Source: Salinactinospora qingdaonensis (GTDB lineage: Bacteria > Actinomycetota > Actinomycetes > Streptosporangiales > Streptosporangiaceae). From it: a stretch of DNA of 63,638 nucleotides. Shown in pieces: positions 53,475 to 62,952 of this stretch. The stretch spans positions 1-63,638 of the forward strand of contig NZ_BAABDD010000026.1 of the NCBI RefSeq assembly GCF_039539445.1, written 5' to 3'. The notes below the pieces were generated by a model that ran no database searches, was not told the origin of the DNA, and saw nothing but the letters and a program-made list of their open reading frames with translations. Made by a program: the position numbers and the translations under genes. Every line of letters starts with the position of its first letter. Position 1 is the stretch's first letter.

Positions 53475-54806
53475 TTAAGGGACTATCCGAAATTGGCCGG
53501 TGCGTTCGCCGTCAGTGCGTTCCCGTTCGAGGACCCGCGCCAGTGCGTTGACCACCCGGGGGTCGTACTCACTGCCGCTATCCATCCGCAGGCGTTGCAC
53601 CACAGCTTCGATCCGGTCGCGATCGGTGGACTCGCCCACCAGGTCGTCGAAGGCGTTGGCCACCTTAATGATGCGGCTACCCAGCGGCGGTGGGGAGTCG
53701 GTCGTCTCGTCGTAGGGGTCGCACTGGCGGCGAACGAGTTCGGCGACATTGTCGAGGACACCGGTTTCGCGAATCACGGCGGCTCCCAACTCAGCGATGC
53801 GCCGCTGTTCCCGGGGAGGCGCCAAAACGGTCGCGCCGCTGGGGATGGGGTCGCGCAGCGAAAGTTGCCCAATGTCGTGCATCAGCGCCGCGTACTCCAA
53901 CTCCAAGACCTCGGACTCGCGCATAGCCAGCTCACAACCGATCGCGTGGGCAAGGCGGCTCACCCGACGCGAGTGGCCCGTTTCGACATAGCCACCGACT
54001 TCGGTGACCCGTGACAGCGACCGCACCGTCTGTAGGTAGGTTAGGCGGATCTCAGCGAACCGGCGGAAGGCGATCTGGGTCACCAGCAGCGGCGCTGTGA
54101 AGACCAGCAGCGCGGCGATCCCCATGACGCTGCCGGCGAGGGCGATGAGGACGCCCGAGGCACCGATCGCCATACCAATGGCGATCTGGGCGCGGATCTC
54201 GTCGCGAAAGGCCACGCGAAGGGGCGTGCGTAGCCGTTCGGCCCGAATGGCGCCGGCGATCACCGAATCGATCAGCCACACGGCTACGACGAGCAGCGCC
54301 ATGATCCCCAGCCCCGGCCACCAGTGGGTGTCTCGGGGGTCAAGCGAAGCCGCGAGCGGGCGGAAGGCGTTGGCGAGGATCTCGATGATGAACAGCCGCC
54401 GGGCGAGATCCCCCCAACGCGGCGGCCGCCCCACAGTGATATGGGGAAGCTCGCCCAACACCATCCCCATAGCAACCACAGCCACGACCTGCCACGCCTG
54501 GTGGTGGACGGTCTCACCGCCGGCGGTGAGCAGGAACGTGTACCCGATGGCGCCGGCGGAGGCGATGGGGGCCACCTCCCGTTGGCCCGGTAGCGCGATC
54601 CGCGCCAACTCTCCCAGCGCGATGAGGACCCCAAAGGCCAAAGCCGCACGCGGTTCGGCGAAACCGGTCAACACCGTCCACAGGAGGGACACAGCGGCCA
54701 CGATCGTGGTAACGACGATCAGCAGCGCCTGCGTGAGCTGGGCGTGGTGCCCACTCGCGTGGTGCTGGCGCCACTGCATGCCCAGCGGCGCTCCCTGGAT
54801 GATCAT
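53475..54806 (-). CDS. Membrane protein with degenerate HD-GYP-like domain
   Basis: 443 aa. N-terminal half has about six to seven hydrophobic segments (LLIVVTTIVAAVSLLWTVL; LGIMALLVVAVWLIDSVI; GVLIALAGSVMGIAALLVF). C-terminal HD domain keeps ALMHDIGQLSLRDPI, but the later HHExxDGxGYP region is changed to RRQCDPYDETTD. Catalysis on cyclic dinucleotides may be lost. Start overlaps the stop of the upstream HD-GYP gene by one base (TAATG), so both are made together. Confidence 0.83.
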   Translation of the reverse strand: MIIQGAPLGMQWRQHHASGHHAQLTQALLIVVTTIVAAVSLLWTVLTGFAEPRAALAFGVLIALGELARIALPGQREVAPIASAGAIGYTFLLTAGGETVHHQAWQVVAVVAMGMVLGELPHITVGRPPRWGDLARRLFIIEILANAFRPLAASLDPRDTHWWPGLGIMALLVVAVWLIDSVIAGAIRAERLRTPLRVAFRDEIRAQIAIGMAIGASGVLIALAGSVMGIAALLVFTAPLLVTQIAFRRFAEIRLTYLQTVRSLSRVTEVGGYVETGHSRRVSRLAHAIGCELAMRESEVLELEYAALMHDIGQLSLRDPIPSGATVLAPPREQRRIAELGAAVIRETGVLDNVAELVRRQCDPYDETTDSPPPLGSRIIKVANAFDDLVGESTDRDRIEAVVQRLRMDSGSEYDPRVVNALARVLERERTDGERTGQFRIVP

Positions 54807-56152
54807 TATTCCTTCTCCCCGGCCACTCGTAGCGGCGCGCTGGGGTCATCGTGGTCCTGCTGGGCGACTTCGGCGACATCGTCGTCGGGCGGCTCCACCA
54901 CGTCCGGGGTCGTCCACCCGTCCCGGCCGACTGCTCTGATCAGCGCGTCGACCATCTCCGGGTCGAACTGTGGGCCCGAGCCGCGCCTAAGCTCGGCGAA
55001 AGCCTCCTCGACGGAACGGGCGTTGCGGTAGGACCTCGTCGAGGTCATGCAGTCGAAGGCGTCGGCCACCGAGATGATGCGCGCGAACTCCGGAATCTCC
55101 TTGCCGGCCAGCCCCATGGGGTAGCCTCGCCCGTCCATACGTTCATGGTGGTGCATGATGCCTTCGAGGGCTTCGTCGAGGAAGCCGATCTCGCGCACGA
55201 TCTCGAATCCGCGCATCGGGTGCAACTGGATGGCCGCGAACTCTTCCTCGGTGAGCTTGCCGGGCTTTTGCAGCACCTTGGTCGGCACACCCAGTTTGCC
55301 GACGTCGTGCAGCATCCCGGCGTAGCGGATCGTGTGCACCCGTTCGGCGTGTAGCCCTAACTCCTCCGCGATCATGACCGAAGCCTTGGACACGCGAACG
55401 CAGTGGCCGCGGGTGTAGTAATCCTTGGTCTCCACTGCCTGACACAGCGTGGCCAAAGTAGCGTCGTGGGCGCGCTGCTCAGCGACGTACTGGTCGAAGG
55501 CCCACCGTGCGATGAACAGCGGCAACAGCACCAGCAGCACGGCGAAGGCGCCGACCGCGTTCCAGATGGCGGCGATGAACAGCCCGAGCATGCCATAGCC
55601 GATCGAGGAGAGCTCCAGCGTGGCCAAGGGGCGCCAACGCACCTTGCGCGGCCGTTGGAAGCGCACCACGCCGAGACACCACATCAAGCCGGCGACTAGG
55701 AGGGCGTTGACGACCGTGTGGACGAGAGTGGCCACGGTGAAGGGCAGGACGATCCACGGGAAACTGTCCGGATCGGGCACGCCACGCCCGCCTCCCAGCA
55801 ACTGGAAAGCATGGCCACCGGCGTAACCGGCCAGCGCGAACTGGGCACCGTTGAATAGCCGCTTGACTGCGCCTTGGCGTCGTAACACCAGGCAAGAAGA
55901 GAAACCGACGATGGCCGCGCCCACCGGCCCGACGAGCACGACGGCCGCCAGCGACGCCGACGAACTGGGAGATATCCCGGTCTTACCGCTGTCGACCATT
56001 GTGCTGATCGACTCGGCGATGACGAAGAGAACGGCCAGAAGCACCAGTCTTCGCGGGTCGATCCCTGTGTAGGGTCCGAGCAACATCGTGACGGTGGCGC
56101 CCAGGCAGACCAGGCATACATACAACCGTGCGACAGCCGGAAGCGTCTGCAA
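54806..56152 (-). CDS. Membrane-anchored HD-GYP domain phosphodiesterase
   Basis: 448 aa. About six hydrophobic segments in the first 230 residues, then an HD-GYP domain with HDVGKLGVPTKVL, HPMRGFEIV, HHERMDGRGYPMGLAG and VADAFDCMTS. Such domains hydrolyse cyclic-di-GMP; all metal-binding residues seem present. First of a two-gene operon with a degenerate relative. ATG/other start at 56152 follows a GC-poor 900-bp gap that should contain its promoter. Confidence 0.88.
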   Translation of the reverse strand: MQTLPAVARLYVCLVCLGATVTMLLGPYTGIDPRRLVLLAVLFVIAESISTMVDSGKTGISPSSSASLAAVVLVGPVGAAIVGFSSCLVLRRQGAVKRLFNGAQFALAGYAGGHAFQLLGGGRGVPDPDSFPWIVLPFTVATLVHTVVNALLVAGLMWCLGVVRFQRPRKVRWRPLATLELSSIGYGMLGLFIAAIWNAVGAFAVLLVLLPLFIARWAFDQYVAEQRAHDATLATLCQAVETKDYYTRGHCVRVSKASVMIAEELGLHAERVHTIRYAGMLHDVGKLGVPTKVLQKPGKLTEEEFAAIQLHPMRGFEIVREIGFLDEALEGIMHHHERMDGRGYPMGLAGKEIPEFARIISVADAFDCMTSTRSYRNARSVEEAFAELRRGSGPQFDPEMVDALIRAVGRDGWTTPDVVEPPDDDVAEVAQQDHDDPSAPLRVAGEKE

Positions 56153-56440
56153 TGACGTTCCCTCCGCCCCATTTGGCGACCGAATCCTTCGTGACTTTCC
56201 GAGATTACGCTCTAGCGTCGCAGCCGACTATGGATGCTCGTGGCGGCGCGAGGACGGTGCCGGCACGGACACACCAACAGTGTGTTCCACGACCGGCCAC
56301 GCGGCAACGAAGCTCTCAACTCCCCGGCTCTTCTCGCTTTGCGCGCCCAGCATCGCCCGCGGAGGCGGGGCGCGAATTGCCTCATACGGTAGATATAGCG
56401 GTCAGTTTAACGGCAACTCGCGCAAGATTCATTGCCACAC

Positions 56441-56465
56441 TCCCACTGCCATACCGGCAGTGGGA
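56441..56465. other. Hairpin TCCCACTGCC/GGCAGTGGGA
   Basis: Perfect 10-bp stem with a 5-nt loop (ATACC), followed by ATTTATACC on the plus strand. Could be a terminator or part of a small RNA. Confidence 0.5.
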
Positions 56466-56800
56466 ATTTATACCACCAAGGCGAGCCAAAATTTCAAAAT
56501 GCGGAAATACGAATCCACTTAGGGGCTGACCGAATAACCCCCTGCATCCAGATTTATTTTTGAAGCCGGAGCGTAAAACCGGAAAAATAAGCGACTGCCG
56601 CGCTACCAGCGCACCAACACAGTGATCACCAGTCACCCTAGGTAACCGCGTGATACGGATGTCAAAAAAGCCGCCGGCGAGAAGACGGAAGAATCAACTT
56701 CATCTCGGGCGTGTCGCGGGGAGCACTCTAGGGATTTCAGATTCCCACCCCCCGAAAAGCGGGCCAGTGTTTTCGCAATTCACACTAACGCCGACAAATA

Positions 56801-56838
56801 GAAAAAAACGGGCGACCGCCGTTTTCCGGCGATCGCCC
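56801..56838 (-). terminator. Rho-independent terminator downstream of rsrA
   Basis: On the minus strand GGGCGATCGCCG (56838-56827) pairs with CGGCGGTCGCCC (56821-56810), 12 bp with one U-G pair and a GAAAA loop, then GTTTTTTTC. It lies 225 bp beyond the rsrA stop. Confidence 0.88.
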
Positions 56839-57062
56839 ACCGTAGTGGAAGGCCCGGCGGTAGAGCACCAGATCGGGGCGGGCGCACACTGTCCCACGGG
56901 GCGTCCCCTCGCCCCTGAGGTCACGCCCCGCGGCGTCCTCCCCCCATGCCTGCGGTGGCGTTCCTCTGGCGAGCGCCAGCACAGCCTTACCCCCTTGTCC
57001 TGGCCGGCATCTCCCACAGGCGGCAGCGTCCCCGCAGATGCGGCCAGCGGCGAGCAGGACGG

Positions 57063-57350
57063 CTAGTCCGCGGCGTGGGTCTCGCGGATCTGGAGATCAG
57101 CTCGGGCCGCCTCCAACCGGCGCAGCACCTTGCCCCGCAAATCCTCTGGCACCGGATCTTCGCCACAGTGTTTAGCGACCAGCTTCTTAACCGCCTCTTC
57201 GAGCCCGTACTCCTCCAAGCACGGAGCACACTCGTGCAGATGCTCGCGGATCAGCGCGTAATCGGCTTCGTCGAGTTCCCCGTCGATATAGGTGTAGACC
57301 CGCGCCAGCACCTCACTACACGGCGTGCGGTGCGGCTTCCCGCAGCTCAT
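57063..57350 (-). CDS. rsrA: Zinc anti-sigma factor RsrA
   Basis: 95 aa. Cys and His positions match those known in Streptomyces RsrA: C11, H37, C41 and C44 (HLHECAPCLEEYGLE), with further Cys at 3 and about 62. Zinc-bound reduced RsrA holds SigR; disulfide formation releases it. Overlaps the sigR stop by 4 bp (ATGA), so coupled. Equivalent to mycobacterial RshA. Confidence 0.95.
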   Translation of the reverse strand: MSCGKPHRTPCSEVLARVYTYIDGELDEADYALIREHLHECAPCLEEYGLEEAVKKLVAKHCGEDPVPEDLRGKVLRRLEAARADLQIRETHAAD

Positions 57351-57985
57351 CCCTCGTCCCTCCGATGCGCCCCGTCGGCGCTGACAGCCACCGACTCATG
57401 TAGCTCCCGGGAGAGAATGCCGCGCTCGACGGCATACTCCTCCAACAGGGAACGCAACTGGCGTCTACCGCGGTGCAGCCGTGACATCACAGTGCCGATG
57501 GGCGTGTCCATGATCTCGGCGACCTCCTTGTAGGCGAAGCCTTCAACGTCGGCGAGATAGACGGCGATCCGGAAGTCCTCGGGTAGATCCTGCAAAGCCC
57601 GCTTGACATCGCCATCGGGTAGATGCTCAAGCGCCTCAGCTTCGGCGGACTTCAGCCCGCTGGAGGTGTGGGAGGCGGCTTGGGCAAGCTGCCAATCCTC
57701 CACATCCTCAGTCCCGGCCTGCTTGGGTTCACGCTGCTTCTTGCGGTAGGAGTTGATGAAGGTGTTGGTCAGGATGCGGTACAGCCAAGCCTTGAGGTTC
57801 GTTCCCTCCTTAAACTGATGGAACGAGCCAAACGCCTTGGCGAACGTCTCCTGGACGAGATCCTCGGCATCGGCCGGGTTGCGCGTCATCCGCAACGCGG
57901 CCGAATAGAGCTGGTCGAGAAACGGGAGCACATCCCGTTCAAACCGAGCCCCCCGCTCGTCGACTGTCTCCTGGCCCTGACTCAA
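57347..57985 (-). CDS. sigR: ECF sigma factor SigR (SigH-like), oxidative stress
   Basis: 212 aa from TTG 57985, with GAGGAGG 9 nt upstream. Region 2: FLDQLYSAALRMTRNPADAEDLVQETFAKAF and NLKAWLYRILTNTFINSYRKK; region 4: LPEDFRIAVYLADVEGFAYKEVAEIMDTPIGTVMSRLHRGR. Controls thiol-oxidative stress genes. The frame stays open upstream to GTG 58033 and ATG 58126, giving possible N-terminally extended isoforms, as known for Streptomyces SigR'. An exact SigR-type promoter lies upstream of all these starts. Confidence 0.94.
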   Translation of the reverse strand: MSQGQETVDERGARFERDVLPFLDQLYSAALRMTRNPADAEDLVQETFAKAFGSFHQFKEGTNLKAWLYRILTNTFINSYRKKQREPKQAGTEDVEDWQLAQAASHTSSGLKSAEAEALEHLPDGDVKRALQDLPEDFRIAVYLADVEGFAYKEVAEIMDTPIGTVMSRLHRGRRQLRSLLEEYAVERGILSRELHESVAVSADGAHRRDEG

Positions 57986-58226
57986 GCCCGCCGGCCTCCT
58001 CGTGCTGGTGTCCCGTTGGGCAACCGTAGACACACCATATGACGTGGTGGACGAGGGGCGCACGTCCGCCGCGGGCGGAGGGCCCGTGGGCCGCTCTGGC
58101 AGTAGGCACCCATGTGAAGCCGGCATCGACCCGCCTTTACTGTCGGTTCTTCCGCTCGCGCCCGAGGCCACACGACCCGTCGCCGAATCTCCCCGAGCAG
58201 CTCACTCGTGTGGTGATGTGGATGCC

Positions 58227-58252
58227 AACAACGCCACCTCGCGACTGATTCC
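58227..58252 (-). promoter_or_regulatory. SigR-dependent promoter of sigR
   Basis: On the minus strand GGAAT (58252-58248), 18 bp, GTT (58229-58227): an exact match to the SigR/SigH consensus GGAAT-N18-GTT. Predicted start near 58218, upstream of the extended ATG at 58126. Confidence 0.8.
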
Positions 58253-58408
58253 AGTCAGCGGGCGGTTTCGGGAGCTTCGACCGCTTCAGCTCCTTCGACC
58301 ACTGCGACACGCCAAGGCAGGAGTTTTCGTGTTCGGGTAGATGGGAGAGGTGCAGCGTGAAAGAGTGCGGGTAAAACCTCAATCAAAGGCGTGGGGAGAG
58401 GAGCATGC

Positions 58409-59263
58409 GTGCGACCGTCCTCCAGTTCCGCGGTTCATGCGTCGGCCCCCCGAACAACTGGCGGCGCGACAGCGGAAGCATCACCTTCGACAGCGGCCCA
58501 CTTCGCCTCCACTGATTCGCTGTCGGCTTACTGGCGCTTCTACTGGGCCGTGGCAGAAGCACAACTCGTGCGGTGGCTGCCCAGTACCCCTAGCCGTATC
58601 CTCGACTTGTCCGGGCCGGACTTCCGCTGCGCGCACCGCGCGGTGGCAGCGGGCCACGACGTCGTGACCCTGGCCTCCTCTACCGAAGAGGCGCACCGAC
58701 GTCCCCTGGAGGTCGTCAGCGGGCAAGAAACACGATCCCGCGGACGCCCGGCAGGACGACTCCGCCGGATCGTGGGGGACGCGATGCTGCTGTCCGGCGT
58801 GACCTCCGGGGCCTTCGACGGGGTGATCGCCGACAACCGCGTCCTATCCCAGCACCTGCTCACCGAGGCGTGCCTGGCCGAGATCGCGCGCGTGCTCCGC
58901 CCCGGCGGGCGCACCCTGCTATGCGTCGACTCTGTGGTGCTGGGCATGGCGCTGCTGGCCGAACAGGACTGCTGGCCCGAACTCAGCTACGCCCCCAACG
59001 CCGACGTGCTCCTGGTGCCATGGCCCGATGGCACCATCACCCGGTGTTTCACCGTCGAACAGCTCTCCGAGGTGCTGACCGACGTGGGCCTGGAGCTGGA
59101 GTGGGTCAAGCCGCGCACCGTGCTCTCGGCGTCGACAGTGGAAATGGTGCTCGACAGCGACCCCAACGCCCTGAACCGGCTCGTCGAGACCGAACTCAAA
59201 GCCGTGGAGTCCGACGACTACGTAGGGGTGCACATGCTGGCCAGCGCGAAACGCCCCCAGTGA
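58409..59263 (+). CDS. SAM-dependent methyltransferase-like protein
   Basis: 284 aa from GTG 58409, with AGAGGAG 5 nt upstream. Rossmann-like fold with a weakened motif I (ILDLSGPDFRCAHRAVAAGHDVV), RRIVGDAMLLSGVTSGAFDGVIAD and an ARVLRPGGRTLLCVDSV strand typical of methyltransferases. The glycine-rich loop is atypical, so SAM binding is uncertain. Divergent from sigR and convergent with thiC; substrate unknown. Confidence 0.75.
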   Translation: MRPSSSSAVHASAPRTTGGATAEASPSTAAHFASTDSLSAYWRFYWAVAEAQLVRWLPSTPSRILDLSGPDFRCAHRAVAAGHDVVTLASSTEEAHRRPLEVVSGQETRSRGRPAGRLRRIVGDAMLLSGVTSGAFDGVIADNRVLSQHLLTEACLAEIARVLRPGGRTLLCVDSVVLGMALLAEQDCWPELSYAPNADVLLVPWPDGTITRCFTVEQLSEVLTDVGLELEWVKPRTVLSASTVEMVLDSDPNALNRLVETELKAVESDDYVGVHMLASAKRPQ

Positions 59264-59305
59264 GGCTGGGGCGGGACCCGCGTGAGCCCCGCCCCAGCGC
59301 CACGG

Positions 59306-60997
<1,692 letters not shown>

Positions 60998-61003
60998 GGC
61001 ACG

Positions 61004-61112
61004 CCTCCCTACGTCGGAATTACCCGAACAGGTTCTGCGGTCGGCGGCACCGGCCCCCCATTGGGCCAGCCACCCTCTCAGCCCGCCAAGGCGCGAGCTC
61101 CCGCGGTTATGG
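61004..61112 (-). ncRNA. TPP riboswitch controlling thiC
   Basis: Minus strand shows the conserved aptamer parts: GCTGAGAGGGTGG (61082 downward), GACCGCAGAACCTG, then CGGGTAATTCCGACGTAGGGA ending in GG. The final GGGAGG is also the thiC ribosome site, so binding of thiamine diphosphate would hide it and block initiation. Confidence 0.92.
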
Positions 61113-61404
61113 AGTTGTCCGGCTCACTACCCACGCCCCGCCCCCCGGTCGACTCCGGGAGAGCGGCACAGGCGCTGTGCGCCGTATTCGTTGTCGCTCG
61201 TTGGCTTGGTCCGTGCCGGTGCTCGCCTGCCGTTGCTCACGACAACCACGGCCACGCCGTGACGCGGCACCGCCCCTCGCGAGGGAACACACAGGACACT
61301 AGGGGCCTATGGCACCGGCCACCATACCGGGGCCGCATCCGGCCACCATGGTCGAGGGGCGCCAACCGAGGGGCACCTCCCCTCCGGCTGGGAGCGCCAA
61401 CCGG
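61113..61404. other. Gap between the TPP riboswitch and the SRAP gene
   Basis: 292 bp without a supported gene. A small perfect hairpin GCACAG-GCG-CTGTGC at 61166-61180 could be the SRAP gene terminator. The thiC promoter should lie here. Confidence 0.45.
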
Positions 61405-62271
61405 CTAGAACAGGGAAGCCACACCCGCCTCAGGCGGCTCCTCGACCGGTTCGAGCAGCTCAGGCCCGTTGTTACGGACACTGTTCACCGCCGTGGTGAC
61501 CTGCTCGGCAGTGAACTCGCTCGCCGGAGTGGCCGCCATGAGCGGCAACAGATCGGCCAGCCCCGCGGCCGGATCGAGCCACGTCCCCCAGTTGGACGTG
61601 TCCAGCACCACCGGCATGCGCTCATGGATGTGGGCGAGTTCCGGCGCGGCCTCAGCCGTGATGACAGCGCAGCTCCACAGCCACGCCGCCGGGTCGTCGT
61701 CGGCGCGCTGCGGGTCACGCCAGCGTTCAAAAACGCCGGCCAGGGCCAGCGGACGACCATCGGCATAGCGCACCGCGAAGGGGCGTTTGGCCGTCCTGGC
61801 TTTGCGCGCGGCATGCTCGGGATCAGTCACCGGAGAGGTGCCCGGCTGCGCCGGTCCCGGCGTGCGCTCGGGGACGAGTTGCCACTCGTAGTAGGCATCA
61901 GCGGGCAGCAGACAGCGCCGGTGGGCGAAAGCGTCCCGATAAGCCGGCTTATCCGCCACAGTCTCGCTACGAGCGTTGATCATGCGGTAGCCCATGTTGA
62001 GGTCTTTGGCCCAGGAAGGCACGAGCCCCCACCGCAGCACGCGCAGGTAGCGCGGCCCCGGTGGCCGGCCATCGCCCGAACCCCGCGGCGGCGGCCCCAA
62101 AACCGCCTGCACCCGTGAACCGGGCGCAATGTTGTAGTCGGCGGTCAGCTCCTCAACCGGGGGCCAGGCACGCGGGTCGTCGCCCTGGCCCGCCGGGGCG
62201 TCGGGCTCGGGAAAATCGAAGGCGAGCTGGAGTTGGCTCCGGTTGCGCGCCTGCGCGTAACGGCCACACAT
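61405..62271 (-). CDS. SRAP-domain protein (HMCES/YedK family)
   Basis: 288 aa beginning MCGRYAQ, with the catalytic Cys 2 exposed after Met removal. Other conserved parts: NIAPGSRVQAVL, RWGLVPSWAKD, MINARSETVADKPAYRDAF and the active His in HIHERMPVVL. The family forms a thiazolidine crosslink with abasic sites in single-stranded DNA, shielding them during replication. It contains a longer internal Pro/Thr-rich insert (ERTPGPAQPGTSPVTDPEHA) than YedK. No LexA-type box was found upstream. Confidence 0.92.
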   Translation of the reverse strand: MCGRYAQARNRSQLQLAFDFPEPDAPAGQGDDPRAWPPVEELTADYNIAPGSRVQAVLGPPPRGSGDGRPPGPRYLRVLRWGLVPSWAKDLNMGYRMINARSETVADKPAYRDAFAHRRCLLPADAYYEWQLVPERTPGPAQPGTSPVTDPEHAARKARTAKRPFAVRYADGRPLALAGVFERWRDPQRADDDPAAWLWSCAVITAEAAPELAHIHERMPVVLDTSNWGTWLDPAAGLADLLPLMAATPASEFTAEQVTTAVNSVRNNGPELLEPVEEPPEAGVASLF

Positions 62272-62383
62272 ACTCTCAGCTTATGGCCACTGCCGGCCGA
62301 GCGCCGCTGCCTGAGCCGCCAATGACGACGATCCCACAGTGCGTTGAAGGGTGGGGGACGCTCGCTCGGGTATACGCCCTTGC

Positions 62384-62902
62384 ATGGGACTGCTACGCAC
62401 ACAAGCCCGACGGTTGCTCGCCATCCCCTTCCTGCTGGAAGGAGTGCAAACGCTGCGCGATCCTGCGCCGCGCGCAAAGGAACTGTCACCCGTGATCCAC
62501 GAGTTGTCGCGCAAGTACTCATGGCTGCCCGACAATCCCGAACTGTTGGTTCGGCTCCAAGGAGCCACCGGTGTGGCAGGCAGTGCGCTGCTCATGAGCA
62601 GGAAAGCCGGCCGGCTGGGGTGCGCCGTGCTCGCCGTGCAGTCGCTGCCGACCCTGGTGGGGGAAAGGCGCTCACTCACAAGCGGCGACCTCAACGGTCG
62701 CGACAGCGCCCGCACCACGATGGCCAAGGACTTGAGCCTGCTCAGCGCTTTAGTGCTGGTCGCCACCGAGCCGAAGCGACGCCCCCCGCGAGCGGTGTGG
62801 GAGGCCCGTCACACCGCGGACCTAGTACGCCGTAGATCGCTGGAGGCTCGCCAAACCGCACGGCAGCGGGTACGCAAGGCAGCCGGCAGGATGAAACGCT
62901 AG
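62384..62902 (+). CDS. DoxX-family membrane protein
   Basis: 172 aa from ATG 62384; a longer in-frame start at 62351 has no better ribosome site. DoxX features: RRLLAIPFLLEGVQTLRDP near the N terminus, LLVRLQGATGVAGSALLM and MAKDLSLLSALVLVATEP, giving three to four membrane helices. Basic C-terminal tail of about 40 residues. Related proteins sit with SodA/SseA in mycobacterial oxidative-stress membrane complexes; the role here is unknown. Confidence 0.82.
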   Translation: MGLLRTQARRLLAIPFLLEGVQTLRDPAPRAKELSPVIHELSRKYSWLPDNPELLVRLQGATGVAGSALLMSRKAGRLGCAVLAVQSLPTLVGERRSLTSGDLNGRDSARTTMAKDLSLLSALVLVATEPKRRPPRAVWEARHTADLVRRRSLEARQTARQRVRKAAGRMKR

Positions 62903-62918
62903 CCACTAGCCACGGCGC

Positions 62919-62952
62919 CGCGCCGCGCGAGGCTTTGCCATCGCGCGGCGCG
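62919..62952 (+). terminator. Hairpin terminator after the DoxX gene
   Basis: CGCGCCGCGCGA (62919-62930) and TCGCGCGGCGCG (62941-62952) form a perfect 12-bp stem with a 10-nt loop, followed by TTCTTGTG. Confidence 0.8.

Larger units (their letters stand above)
56153..57062. other. 900-bp intergenic region, AT-rich in its middle, with several hairpins
   Basis: No convincing gene. The section 56380-56820 has markedly lower GC than the rest of the window. It contains a 10-bp hairpin (56441-56465), a palindromic TTATTTTT/AAAAATAA element with inner CCGG boxes (56554-56590), and the sigR-rsrA terminator. A short frame (56382-56636, minus) has low GC in codon third positions and no ribosome site. 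Confidence 0.6.

Noticed and set aside
56382..56636. 84-aa minus-strand frame in the AT-rich island
   Set aside because: Low GC at third positions, no ribosome site and no recognisable features.
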